Below, in pieces: positions 23,935-33,190 of a stretch of DNA of 63,219 nucleotides; the first letter of the stretch is position 1, and the number at the start of each line of letters is the position of its first letter. Source of the DNA: Bacteroidota bacterium (GTDB taxonomy: Bacteria; Bacteroidota; Bacteroidia; JABDFU01); the NCBI GenBank assembly GCA_013286385.1, contig JABDFU010000007.1, positions 7,633 to 70,851 on the forward strand, given 5' to 3'. Under the pieces are notes generated by a model, which was not told the origin of the DNA, did not search any database, and was given only the letters and a program-made list of their open reading frames with translations. Position numbers and translations under genes: made by a program.

Positions 23935-25548
23935 TTGGAAATCCCGGATTACATTGTTGTGGGTTCAGGCTGTACCGGAGCAATGGCTGCACAAACGCTC
24001 ATTGATTCTGGCCAAAGGGTGACGATGCTGGATGTAGGTGTTGAAGACCGGCACTACGCTTCCCTCATTCCGGATATGGATTTTCTGTCCATCCGGAAGA
24101 CGCAACAGGATCAATACAGATACCTTTTGGGTGATTCTGCCGAATCCCTCAGCTGGGGAAAAGTAAAAACCGGAGAACACCTCACTCCGGGCCGAAAACA
24201 TCTGCTCCGGTTGGTGGATAGCTTTTTGCCCCTGGACTCTGATTCCTTTTTCCCGATGGAAAGCCTGGCATATGGTGGCCTGGGATCAGGATGGGGACTC
24301 GGTTGCTGTGAATTTTCTTCAGGTGAACTGACCAGGATTGGTTTGAATTCCTCCGAAATTGACAAAGCCTACACTACCGTCGCTCAACGAATTGGAATAA
24401 GTGGCAACAAGGATGATGCCTCTCCGTATACCATAGGCCGCCTGGACACTATCCAGCCGCCCCCCTTGCTTGACCGCAACAATAGCCTGTTGCTGAAAAA
24501 ATATCAGAAAAAAAGAGCAGCCTTCAACAAAAACGGATTTTATCTCGGACGACCAGCTCTGGCCCTGTTAACACAGGATTTAGGGGACCGAAAAAAATAC
24601 GCCTACCGGGATCTGGATTTTTACTCTGACAAAGACGAAAGCGCCTACCGGCCATGGCTTACAATCAACAACCTGAGAAAGACCGGAGCTTTCAGCTACA
24701 GGGGCAACCTCCTTGTTACCCTGTTTACTGAAAAAGCCGACTGTATCGAAGTAAACTGCCTGAACACACTGACAGGAAAATCGGAGTTGTTCAGGTCTAA
24801 AAAACTCCTGCTGGCCTCAGGTGTACTGGGGACAGCACGCATTATTCTGCGCTCTTCAGATTCGGGTCATTCCCGCCTTCCCATTCTATGCAACCCTTAT
24901 ACCTATATCCCCTGTATCCAGCCGGCAATGATAGGCAAGGCAGCTGAGAATCGAAAAATGGGGTTCGCCCAGCTTTCCCTGTTCCATGACCCGCAACATA
25001 ACAACATGAACGTTGCAATGGCCTCCATATACAGTTACCAATCGCTGATGCTCTTCAGAATAATAAAAGAAGCTCCGTTGAATTTCGTGGACGGAAGAAT
25101 TCTGATGCAATACCTTGCATCAGGATTTCAGATCATGGGAATTCACCATCCGGAAGAAAGGGGAAATCAAAAATACCTGGAATTAAAGGCCGATGAAAAC
25201 AGCCCGACAAAAGACAGATTAAAAGCGCAGTACTGTTTAAGCGAAAGTGAACTGGAACTAAATCGGGAGCGGGAAAAAAAATTCATAAAGGCCCTGCGTT
25301 CCCTGGGAAGCTATGCCATTAAACGGATAAATCCCGGAAACGGATCCAGCATCCATTACGCAGGTACTTTACCTTTCAGCAAGACGAAGGAAGCCTTTAC
25401 TCTATCCCCTGAGGGGAAGCTTAACGGAACATCAAAGGTTTTCGTTGCAGATGGATCGGGCTTCAATTATCTGCCGGCAAAAGGTCTTACTTTTACCCTG
25501 ATGGCAAATGCCCATATTACAGCACTGAAGAGTTTGAAAAATGGATAA
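23935..25548 (+). CDS. GMC-type FAD-dependent oxidoreductase
   Basis: A 537-residue flavoenzyme of the glucose-methanol-choline type, which oxidises alcohols, often sugars. FAD-binding YIVVGSGCTGAMAAQTLIDS is at residues 6-25 and a glycine-rich segment ESLAYGGLGSGWGLGCCEFS near 110. The C-terminal GMC domain has NGSSIHYAGTLPFS (catalytic His position) and VADGSGFNYLPAKGLTFTLM with ANAH, the second active-site position. The start is TTG 23935, immediately after the previous stop; no other start leaves the FAD motif intact. It overlaps the next SDR gene by eight bases. Substrate unknown; the context suggests a lipid-linked or nucleotide sugar. Confidence 0.85.
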   Translation: MEIPDYIVVGSGCTGAMAAQTLIDSGQRVTMLDVGVEDRHYASLIPDMDFLSIRKTQQDQYRYLLGDSAESLSWGKVKTGEHLTPGRKHLLRLVDSFLPLDSDSFFPMESLAYGGLGSGWGLGCCEFSSGELTRIGLNSSEIDKAYTTVAQRIGISGNKDDASPYTIGRLDTIQPPPLLDRNNSLLLKKYQKKRAAFNKNGFYLGRPALALLTQDLGDRKKYAYRDLDFYSDKDESAYRPWLTINNLRKTGAFSYRGNLLVTLFTEKADCIEVNCLNTLTGKSELFRSKKLLLASGVLGTARIILRSSDSGHSRLPILCNPYTYIPCIQPAMIGKAAENRKMGFAQLSLFHDPQHNNMNVAMASIYSYQSLMLFRIIKEAPLNFVDGRILMQYLASGFQIMGIHHPEERGNQKYLELKADENSPTKDRLKAQYCLSESELELNREREKKFIKALRSLGSYAIKRINPGNGSSIHYAGTLPFSKTKEAFTLSPEGKLNGTSKVFVADGSGFNYLPAKGLTFTLMANAHITALKSLKNG

Positions 25549-26431
25549 GGATTCAAAAATACTAAACCAGGGCCCGAAAATAATCATTTCAGGCGCATCA
25601 GGGTTTCTGGGCTCTGCACTGACAAACTATTTTATCAGTAACAAATTTCAGGTTATTGCTCTCGTCAGAAAATTGCCGGTAGAAAAAGTCGAGGGCGTCA
25701 GGTACTCCATCCTCAACCTGAATAAACAGGTTGAGGAGTCTGTCTTTGAAAATGCCTTTTGTTTTATCCACTGTGCATATATCCGGTCAGATGCTTCGGC
25801 GGATTCTGTAAAAAATAATTTTGAAGGAACCGGGAAACTCCTTCAACTCTGTTCGGCGTACAGTGTGAAAAAAAGAATTTTCATTTCAAGCCTGTCCGCA
25901 AACGGAATTAACAATTCCGCTTATGCACTCCAGAAAATTCAAACAGAAAAACTGTTTACCGGTCCCCACGACCTTATCCTGCGCCCCGGCCTTGTTCTTG
26001 GAAATGGCGGCCTGGTGCGGTCAATGATTGAACAACTTAAAAACCATCGCTTTATTCCGCTGCTAAACGGGGGGAAACAAAAAATTCAAACCGTATATAT
26101 AAACGATCTTGTGGAAGTTATAAACGAGTGCATTCAAAAAAACACAACCGGCACCCTTTCAGTTGCCGAAAAGCAACCAGTATTATTCAGCGATTTCATC
26201 AGAAGCCTGAACCGAAAACTGAAAACATCCTGCATTTTTATACCAACACCTTACTGGATCATCGCAATGGGTCTTTCTTTGTTAAAATCCATCGGAATCC
26301 GGAGCGCAATAAACAAGGACAATTTGATGGGTCTGAAAAACGCAACACCCTGTGACCTGAACGCCGATTTAAACAGAATTACCACCCCGATTCGTAGCTT
26401 CGACAAATCATTGACTGCTCTTATTTCCTGA
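25541..26431 (+). CDS. NAD(P)-dependent extended SDR (sugar epimerase/dehydratase family)
   Basis: 296 residues, Rossmann motif IIISGASGFLGSALTNYF at 14-31, catalytic Ser in RIFISSLSANGI, and YALQKIQTEK with YxxxK. It is of the UDP-glucose 4-epimerase/sugar reductase type. The C-terminal third has hydrophobic stretches (PYWIIAMGLSLLKSIGI) that could bind lipid or a membrane surface. It overlaps the GMC oxidoreductase gene, so the flavoenzyme and the SDR are made together, an arrangement suited to oxidation then reduction of the same sugar carbon. Its 3' end overlaps that of the convergent GT-C/TPR gene by 24 bases. Confidence 0.85.
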   Translation: MDKDSKILNQGPKIIISGASGFLGSALTNYFISNKFQVIALVRKLPVEKVEGVRYSILNLNKQVEESVFENAFCFIHCAYIRSDASADSVKNNFEGTGKLLQLCSAYSVKKRIFISSLSANGINNSAYALQKIQTEKLFTGPHDLILRPGLVLGNGGLVRSMIEQLKNHRFIPLLNGGKQKIQTVYINDLVEVINECIQKNTTGTLSVAEKQPVLFSDFIRSLNRKLKTSCIFIPTPYWIIAMGLSLLKSIGIRSAINKDNLMGLKNATPCDLNADLNRITTPIRSFDKSLTALIS

Positions 26432-28687
26432 GTACCTGTTCTTTCTGGAGACAGCCAGATTGTTTTGCAAGAGCTCGCTGCCGGGATTAATGCTCAAACC
26501 CGCTTCACCTGCTTCTATCGCCTGATCCCACATACCAAGCATATTGTAAGCACTGCAGATGTTATTGCATGCAACATCCGATCTGGGATTTAGTTTCAAA
26601 GCCGCTTTTGCAGCATCAACGCAATCCTGATATCTGCCATTGGTGTAATAAAACAGACTTAGATTAATTAAATTCTCAACAGTCGGCTTTTTCCGGACAG
26701 GATTCAGCAATTCATCCTCCTTTGATTTCCTGGTCAAAGCGTCATTCAGGTTGTTTTTTGCCAAATCAAACCCAGGTTTAACAGACAAAGCCTTTGTGCC
26801 GGCCTTTATAGCTTCGTCGTAGTTCCCGATCAATACATAAGCCGAGCAGATATTATTATAGGCTTCCGCATAATCAGGTTTCAGTTTAATGGCTTCTCTG
26901 GCAGCAGCTACGCAACGGATATAATTTTTCTGATTATAAAAAATCAAACTCAGATTCAGGTAATTTTCAGGACTGGGATGAGAGGCTGCCCTTGCCTCAG
27001 CACTATCCGAAGCAACAGCTGTTGCATTTTCAAAACCCCGGATTTCATCCAAAAGTCTTTTGTTTCCGATGTGTTCCGGGCTTAAAGAAAGTCCTTTCTG
27101 CAGACATTCCTTTGCTTCAGTGAAGCGACCCTGGTCTTTCAGCCACCGGGCATAATAACCATAACATTCGGGATTGAGGGGATTCAGATTCAGGGCCTTC
27201 CTGAAGTTTGATTCTGCTTCCTGAGGATTTCCGGTGGCGGCTTTGAGAACACCCATATTGATGTACAGATAAGAATAGGCTGGCCAGAGTTTAAGGGCCT
27301 TCTGAAAATAATCCTCGGCAAGTGGGTAATTTGCCTTTGCCATTTGCGTGTTTGCGTAATTCATCAGACCTCTTGCATTTTTTGGACTTTTCAGCGTCAC
27401 ATCCAGCCAAAGACTTTCGCCGCTGCTCCAAACGGTATTTCTCCTGTGAGTACCGTACGCATGCAGACACAAAAACAGAATAGAACAAATGACTATTCCA
27501 TATCTAAAAAAGACGAAGGAGATGGTATTGGCATACGTTCGGATAAGCAGTACAAATGACCATACGCCAGCCATTACCAAACCGATATAAGGAAAGAACG
27601 GACGGTGATCATTGAGGACTTCTGCCAACGGAAATACGCTTGAGCTGGGTATCAAAGCAATAAAAAACCACAGGAGGCCGAACGAAATGGGCCGTGTCAC
27701 TTTGTGTCGGGAGAGGTAAAAGGCAAGGATCAATAAAGCTGACAGCACTAATGATCCTGTCAGAACACGGTCATCGGCTATCCGGGCAACGGGTTCCCAG
27801 TCGGTATCAGCTGACAGATTAAATGGCAGAACAAAATTGTTAATGTAATGGACGATGGCAAATGGCTGGGAAAGCAGATAATGAAGCGTATCACCCCCCC
27901 GTGATTCCGCCAATGTAGGGGGTGTCATCCTTTTTGAAACAACGAAATAAACGCCTGATAATACAAGTGCAGGGAAAACCGCTTCAATACAGCGGATCAG
28001 CTTTTTACGATTACCCTTTTTCAGTAAGCCGGTGAGGGATAGCTCTTCAGTAAAAAAAACCAGATAAAAAAACAGCAAAGGGCCGAACATTACCGCTGGC
28101 TCCTTTACAAGCAACCCCAGGCAAACAGGTATAAGTGCAAGCCATTTTATTAATTCATAAGTCCCGTAAATATATAGAACCATCCCGGCTACAACCATCA
28201 GGGTGGAAAATGAATCAGAACGGGCAATGATGTAATTGATCGTTTCCGCATTTGCAGCATGCAGACAAAAAAAAGCTGTTGCAAACAAGGCGAAATAGCG
28301 GTTCCATTCAGAAGAAAGCGCATTGTCGAAAATCCTCAGAAAGAAAAAATAGAGTAAAATACCCAAAAAGAAAAAGCTTATAAAAATAGATAAGTGGTAA
28401 TAAAACGGATCAGGATCGGCCTTACCGCCAAACCAAAAATCGATTGCATTCAGTGTGGTTAATCCGGGTCGAAAAGTCTGATTGGCCGGCAAGGAACTGC
28501 TTGTCCTGGCATCTTTGAAAAAAAGCGGAATATTCGCTATGCTACGGACGTAATTGTTGCTGACAATCGTGTGCTCATCGTCAAACTGAAAAGGATTGTG
28601 AAAATGATTGGAATAAGCAAGGCAGAACAAAACCGAAACAAATAAAACGGAAATCGGAAACCCGGTTTTTTTTAAAAAAGCTTTCAC
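26408..28687 (-). CDS. GT-C-like membrane protein with C-terminal TPRs (TMTC-like), paralogue B
   Basis: 759 residues. The N-terminal half is a polytopic membrane domain with about ten helices. Its first periplasmic loop carries an FDDEHTIVSNNYV motif (Asp36/Asp37), as expected for GT-C transferases that use lipid-linked sugars. ETINYIIARSDSFSTLMVVA and NLSADTDWEPVARI are strongly conserved in the neighbour. From about residue 440 there are at least seven TPR units (YLYINMGVLKAATGNPQEAE, ECYGYYARWLKDQGRFTEAK, YAEAYNNICSAYVLIGNYDE). The combined layout is that of eukaryotic TMTC O-mannosyltransferases. It overlaps its upstream paralogue by ATGA. Transferase activity is inferred from architecture only. 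Confidence 0.75.
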   Translation of the reverse strand: MKAFLKKTGFPISVLFVSVLFCLAYSNHFHNPFQFDDEHTIVSNNYVRSIANIPLFFKDARTSSSLPANQTFRPGLTTLNAIDFWFGGKADPDPFYYHLSIFISFFFLGILLYFFFLRIFDNALSSEWNRYFALFATAFFCLHAANAETINYIIARSDSFSTLMVVAGMVLYIYGTYELIKWLALIPVCLGLLVKEPAVMFGPLLFFYLVFFTEELSLTGLLKKGNRKKLIRCIEAVFPALVLSGVYFVVSKRMTPPTLAESRGGDTLHYLLSQPFAIVHYINNFVLPFNLSADTDWEPVARIADDRVLTGSLVLSALLILAFYLSRHKVTRPISFGLLWFFIALIPSSSVFPLAEVLNDHRPFFPYIGLVMAGVWSFVLLIRTYANTISFVFFRYGIVICSILFLCLHAYGTHRRNTVWSSGESLWLDVTLKSPKNARGLMNYANTQMAKANYPLAEDYFQKALKLWPAYSYLYINMGVLKAATGNPQEAESNFRKALNLNPLNPECYGYYARWLKDQGRFTEAKECLQKGLSLSPEHIGNKRLLDEIRGFENATAVASDSAEARAASHPSPENYLNLSLIFYNQKNYIRCVAAAREAIKLKPDYAEAYNNICSAYVLIGNYDEAIKAGTKALSVKPGFDLAKNNLNDALTRKSKEDELLNPVRKKPTVENLINLSLFYYTNGRYQDCVDAAKAALKLNPRSDVACNNICSAYNMLGMWDQAIEAGEAGLSINPGSELLQNNLAVSRKNRYSGNKSSQ

Positions 28688-31065
28688 AGTTTTGCAGTTC
28701 CCTTTTGTTGCTGTATAAATTTAAGCGTCACTTTCGCGGCTTCCAGACCGGGGTTGATTTTCAGAGCCTCCCGGCAGGCTTTTTCGGCTTCCGGCCAGTT
28801 TTTCATTCGGCTGTAGGCCGCCCCTATATTGGTATATGCTTCTGCAAAATTGGGTCTTAACTGAATAGCTTTTTTTGCGTATTCAATGCAGACCGGATAC
28901 CGTAAGCCATTGTAAAACATCGTGCTTACAGCCAGAAAATTCTCAGGACTGGGATTCGCTTTTGCCATAGCCGCGGACCGGTAAACGCTTTCATTCCGTT
29001 CCTTTATATTCTTGTAATTCCTTTCAGCGACTTCAAAACCGGGACGGTACTTAACGGCAAGTCCGGCATATTTTTCTGCCAGATCCCATTCGCCCAGATA
29101 ATTGTAACTGCAACTGATATTATTGTACGCATCCGCATTGGTTGAATCCAGCTTCAGCACTTCTTTACAGGCCTCAACGCATTCAGCATACTTGCCTTCA
29201 TTAAAATAGGCCAGACTGAGGTCGATAAAGCTTTGGGGTGACTTACTGGTCTTCACTTTTTCCTTTTCCCGCTCGGTAATGGTTTTTCTGTTTTTGGCGA
29301 TGTCCACATATTTAAGAACTTCAGGGTCATTCGGGAATTGACTGACCGATTCCGCCACCAGATTGTCCAGATCATCCCACATGTATTTATCCGCATAGAC
29401 ATTCAGTAGCACATAGCGTGAATAAATATGGCCTTTACTTAACTTCAACGCTTGTTTCAAAAGTGGGATAGCCTCGTCAAAGCGTTTTCGTCCGCACAAA
29501 TACTGGGCGTAAAAATAAAAGGGATCGGGGGTATTGAATCCCAGCTGAATCGCTTTTTTAAAATTCCTTTCGGCTTCAGCAGTATCCTTAAGATTTGATT
29601 TTACCATCCCCATATTAATGTACAGGTAAGCATAATCCGGCAAATAGTGAATTCCTTTTTTAAAATAGTCTTCTGCCTCCGTAAATTTTTTTTCACCCAT
29701 AAGGGCAAGACCGTAATTCATGAGTCCTCTGCCGTTTTCGGGGCTCTTTATAGAAACGTCCTTCCAAAGAGACAATTCTGATTTCCAGATACTATTGCGC
29801 TGGTAAGTTCCGTAGGCATGTCCGGCAAGAAAAAGAACAATTGCGCTTAGTAATAGTCCCTGATTAACCGGATTTGAAATGAAACGATCCTTGTATTTTA
29901 AAACAATGAGATAGGCCGCATTGGCAAACGCAATGCAAAGTCCGATATACGGAAAAAAAGTCCGGTGGTCATTCAAAACCTCCGAAAACGGAATAATACT
30001 GGAGGTAGGAAGCAGCGCCAGAAAAAACCATAAAATTCCGAAAGCAACAGGACGGCTTTCCGGTTTAAGAGAAGTTTTATACGCAACAAAAAGCATGGAA
30101 AAAATAAACAACATACCGGCAAAAAACCGCCAGTTGGCCAGCGTAGTCAGCTGCTTCCAGTCTGTATCCGCGCTAAGGTCATTCGGATAGAAAAAGTTTT
30201 TGAAATAATGCAGGATCACATAGGGTTCGGTAACCAGATACCAGAACGTCGATTGCCCGCCTGAAATCCATGTAGGGGGAGTTAATTTTCTGGAAAGAAT
30301 GTAGAGCACGACCGCGATCAGTAATCCAACCACCAGCACTTCTGTGTTTTTATAGATTTTTTTAAAATTTGCTTTCTTAAAAAGGTCTGGGATAGAAAAC
30401 CCTTTTTCAAAAAAGACGATGTATAAAAACAAAAGTGGAATGAATATCAGGGCCGGTTCTTTTACGAAAAATCCGGCAGCCATCGGAATAAGGCAAATGA
30501 AAAAGGGTCTCCATTTGGGTTTGTAAATATAGGTTACGAAAGCCAGTACAATCATCATCGTTGAAAAGGAATCCGAGCGGGCAATAATATAATTAATGGT
30601 CTCCGCATTGGCTGTGTGAAGCCAGAACAGACTGACCACAAACAGGGAAACAAAATTGTTCCCTTCATTTTTCAAACTCCTGTCCAGTATGGCTTTTACC
30701 ATTAAAAAAAGTAAAAATCCAAGGAAAAGAAAACTTATAAATATCGACAAGTGGTAAAAACCGGGAGAAGGCATCAGTTGATCCTTGTGAAACTGACGCA
30801 TGATCCAGTAATCAATCGTGTTGAGGGTAGTCAGTCCGGGACGGTAAGCCTGGTTTGGGGGAAACGAACTGGTAGTAGTGGCGTCCCTGAAAAAGCGGGG
30901 GATATTTTTAATTTCCCGGATATACATATTGTTGTAGATGGTGTGGGAGTCATCAAAATGAAAATCGTTGTGAAAATGATTGGAATACGCCAGGCAAACC
31001 GCCACCACGGCAAGCATTGCAAACAACCAAAAGCGTAAACTGCAGGAATGAAAAAAGGACTTCAT
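28684..31065 (-). CDS. GT-C-like membrane protein with C-terminal TPRs (TMTC-like), paralogue A
   Basis: 793 residues and a tandem paralogue of the downstream gene. The membrane half has FHFDDSHTIYNNMYIREI (Asp38/Asp39), NAETINYIIARSDSFSTMMI, and FYPNDLSADTDWKQ, each nearly identical in the partner. At least eight TPR units follow from about residue 440. The two share the AYSNHFHN stretch near the N-terminus. The start at ATG 31065 is in the 57-base gap divergent from tatC. The TPRs, on the same side as the catalytic loop in TMTC-like models, could present acceptor proteins. It could otherwise be a polymerase or ligase of the same superfamily. Confidence 0.75.
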   Translation of the reverse strand: MKSFFHSCSLRFWLFAMLAVVAVCLAYSNHFHNDFHFDDSHTIYNNMYIREIKNIPRFFRDATTTSSFPPNQAYRPGLTTLNTIDYWIMRQFHKDQLMPSPGFYHLSIFISFLFLGFLLFLMVKAILDRSLKNEGNNFVSLFVVSLFWLHTANAETINYIIARSDSFSTMMIVLAFVTYIYKPKWRPFFICLIPMAAGFFVKEPALIFIPLLFLYIVFFEKGFSIPDLFKKANFKKIYKNTEVLVVGLLIAVVLYILSRKLTPPTWISGGQSTFWYLVTEPYVILHYFKNFFYPNDLSADTDWKQLTTLANWRFFAGMLFIFSMLFVAYKTSLKPESRPVAFGILWFFLALLPTSSIIPFSEVLNDHRTFFPYIGLCIAFANAAYLIVLKYKDRFISNPVNQGLLLSAIVLFLAGHAYGTYQRNSIWKSELSLWKDVSIKSPENGRGLMNYGLALMGEKKFTEAEDYFKKGIHYLPDYAYLYINMGMVKSNLKDTAEAERNFKKAIQLGFNTPDPFYFYAQYLCGRKRFDEAIPLLKQALKLSKGHIYSRYVLLNVYADKYMWDDLDNLVAESVSQFPNDPEVLKYVDIAKNRKTITEREKEKVKTSKSPQSFIDLSLAYFNEGKYAECVEACKEVLKLDSTNADAYNNISCSYNYLGEWDLAEKYAGLAVKYRPGFEVAERNYKNIKERNESVYRSAAMAKANPSPENFLAVSTMFYNGLRYPVCIEYAKKAIQLRPNFAEAYTNIGAAYSRMKNWPEAEKACREALKINPGLEAAKVTLKFIQQQKGTAKL

Positions 31066-31101
31066 TTCCCCGCTAAAATAAGTGTTTTACAGTTAAACTT
31101 G

Positions 31102-31109
31102 TATATTTG
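31102..31109 (+). promoter_or_regulatory. Bacteroidota -7 element (TATATTTG) for tatC
   Basis: Exact TAnnTTTG match 13 bases before the tatC ATG (31123). It rules out the upstream ATG at 31048 as the real start. Confidence 0.6.
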
Positions 31110-31122
31110 CGCCCTCTATTTT

Positions 31123-31953
31123 ATGGCCGAAAAATCTGACGCAACCAAACCCGGAGCTGAAATGTCCTTCCTGGATCACCTGGAAGCACTTCGCTGGCAT
31201 TTGGTCAGATCGGCCATTGCCATAGCGGTTCTCGGAGTAGGTCTTTTCTTCATGAAAGATCTGCTTTTTGACACCATTCTGCTGGGCCCCAAACACCTCG
31301 ATTTCTGGACCTATCGCATGATGTGCCGTTTATCCCATCTGCTGAACGCAGGGGACGATCTCTGTATAACCAAGATTCCTTTTACGCTTATCAATACGGA
31401 GCTTTCAGGACAGTTCACCATGCACATGTGGATCGCATTTGTCGGAGGCCTGATTCTTTCTTTCCCTTATATCCTTTGGGAAATATGGCGTTTTATTAAG
31501 CCCGCACTGAAAGAAAACGAACGCACCAACACCAGGGGATTTGTATTTTTTGCATCCGTACTGTTTATTACAGGAGTGGTCTTCAGCTATTACATGATTG
31601 TACCCATGACGATTAATTTTTTGGGCTCTTACCAGGTAAGCGCCGATATCTCCAATACTATTACGATGGATTCCTATATTTCCACCGTTACAACCCTGAC
31701 TCTTGCAACAGGACTGGTATTCGAATTGCCAATTGTTGTTTATTTTTTGACCCGGTTCGGGATCATTTCTCCGGCCTTCATGAGAACGTATCGCCGGCAT
31801 GCAATTGTTGTGATTTTAATTGTTGGCGCCGTCATTACCCCCTCCCCCGATATCTCCTCCCAGTTGCTGGTTTCCATTCCCCTCTACATCCTGTATGAAG
31901 CGAGTATTTTCGTTTCCCGGTACGTGGAAAAATCAAAACTAAGAAAGGGATAA
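31123..31953 (+). CDS. tatC: Sec-independent protein translocase TatC
   Basis: Core receptor of the twin-arginine translocase, which exports folded proteins. 276 residues with six membrane helices; AEMSFLDHLEALRWHLVRSA is the N-terminal TatC signature with the conserved Glu/Leu/Arg, and KENERTNTRGFVFFASVLFI follows a cytoplasmic loop. ATG 31123 is chosen because the promoter element ends at 31109. The first periplasmic loop is longer than in E. coli (MMCRLSHLLNAGDDLCITKI), a known Bacteroidota feature. No tatA/B lies nearby. It ends convergently three bases from the antiporter. Confidence 0.94.
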   Translation: MAEKSDATKPGAEMSFLDHLEALRWHLVRSAIAIAVLGVGLFFMKDLLFDTILLGPKHLDFWTYRMMCRLSHLLNAGDDLCITKIPFTLINTELSGQFTMHMWIAFVGGLILSFPYILWEIWRFIKPALKENERTNTRGFVFFASVLFITGVVFSYYMIVPMTINFLGSYQVSADISNTITMDSYISTVTTLTLATGLVFELPIVVYFLTRFGIISPAFMRTYRRHAIVVILIVGAVITPSPDISSQLLVSIPLYILYEASIFVSRYVEKSKLRKG

Positions 31954-31956
31954 AAA

Positions 31957-33189
31957 TCAACGTTCTTTAATAAAATACTTCATCATCGGACCGCTGATAA
32001 TACTGGTAACCAGTGCCATTACAACCAGCGCAACAAACATTTTTTCATCAATCAAACCGGCTTCGAGAGCAAGCGTCCCCAGGATAATTTCCATTGCTCC
32101 CCGGGCATTTAATCCAAAGCCAATTGCAATCGACTCTCTCTTACTTAATCCACCCATATAAGCGCCCAGTGTTGCACCAATCAATTTACAGAAAACAGCT
32201 ATCAGCAACACCACCGTTACCAGCATCGGATCAAAATTATTTATAAAATCAACTTTTAAACCCAGTGAAACAAAAAACAAAGGGGCAAAGATATTGGTTA
32301 CAAACTGATGAATAATTTCCCTTGCTTTTTCATGCAGATGAACCGAATCACCAATGGCTATCCCCATAATAAACGCGCCAAGAATGGCGTGCAATCCTAT
32401 TTTCTCTGTAAATGCAGCACCCAGAAAACAAAAGCCCAGACTAAGTGACAATACACCTCCGGGCCAGGATAATTTGGTTTGAATCCAGGGAAGCGCTTTG
32501 TCTATAATTCTCCTTCCGATCAGCAACATAAATAATCCAAAGCCAATAATCATCCCGATCGTATAACTCAGGCTGGTAATTTCACCATCATGGCCGATAA
32601 GGCTCAAAATAAGAGAGAAAATTAGCCATCCTGTAAGGTCATCGAAAATAGCGGCCGCCATGATAACCATCCCCACCTTCGTTTTGAACATATTCAAATC
32701 AATCAGGATTCTGGCAATGACCGGAAGTGCTGAAATAGCCATTGCGGTCCCAAAAAACAAGGCATAAACCATGCGGTTGCTGGCATTGTAATTAAACAGG
32801 TGAGGAAATAACAGGACCGTCCCAACGCCGATGCTGAAAGGAAACAGCATGCTCATAAAACTTGTATAAATAGCTGCCTTGCCTTGTTTCAACACAACGT
32901 TAAGCTGCACCTCTAATCCGGCAACAAACAAAAGCATAATCACGGCAAGGGATGTAATACCGTCCAGCGCAATTCTTTCTGCACCTATACGGGGGAATAT
33001 GGCAGCCAATAAATGAGGGGATAGTCTTCCAAATACAGAAGGTCCGATCAGAATACCGAGTAAAATTTCTCCCAGTACAATCGGCATTTTAAATTTTTTT
33101 CCAAACTCAGAAATAAATCTGGACAAAATAAGAACAATGCCTAAGGCAATAAGCATTAATACCAGATCGGTATGAGTAAACTTCAACAT
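31957..33189 (-). CDS. Monovalent cation:proton antiporter, CPA2/Kef-type
   Basis: A 410-residue polytopic membrane protein with about twelve hydrophobic helices and the CPA signatures FKMPIVLGEILLGILIGPSV, TSLAVIMLLFVAGLEVQLN and AAAIFDDLTGWLIF (the ion-binding Asp pair region). There is no C-terminal TrkA-N or UspA regulatory domain. Start ATG 33189 is used; a TTG at 33210 would overlap the upstream stop. The gene follows the double UspA gene by one base, so the two are coupled. In Bacteroidota such UspA-antiporter pairs suggest cytosolic ligand control of the transporter. Confidence 0.88.
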   Translation of the reverse strand: MLKFTHTDLVLMLIALGIVLILSRFISEFGKKFKMPIVLGEILLGILIGPSVFGRLSPHLLAAIFPRIGAERIALDGITSLAVIMLLFVAGLEVQLNVVLKQGKAAIYTSFMSMLFPFSIGVGTVLLFPHLFNYNASNRMVYALFFGTAMAISALPVIARILIDLNMFKTKVGMVIMAAAIFDDLTGWLIFSLILSLIGHDGEITSLSYTIGMIIGFGLFMLLIGRRIIDKALPWIQTKLSWPGGVLSLSLGFCFLGAAFTEKIGLHAILGAFIMGIAIGDSVHLHEKAREIIHQFVTNIFAPLFFVSLGLKVDFINNFDPMLVTVVLLIAVFCKLIGATLGAYMGGLSKRESIAIGFGLNARGAMEIILGTLALEAGLIDEKMFVALVVMALVTSIISGPMMKYFIKER

Positions 33190-33190
33190 G

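Noticed and set aside
31048-31122. Longer tatC starting at 31048
   Set aside because: The TATATTTG element at 31102-31109 lies in it and MAEKSD at 31123 is the natural start.
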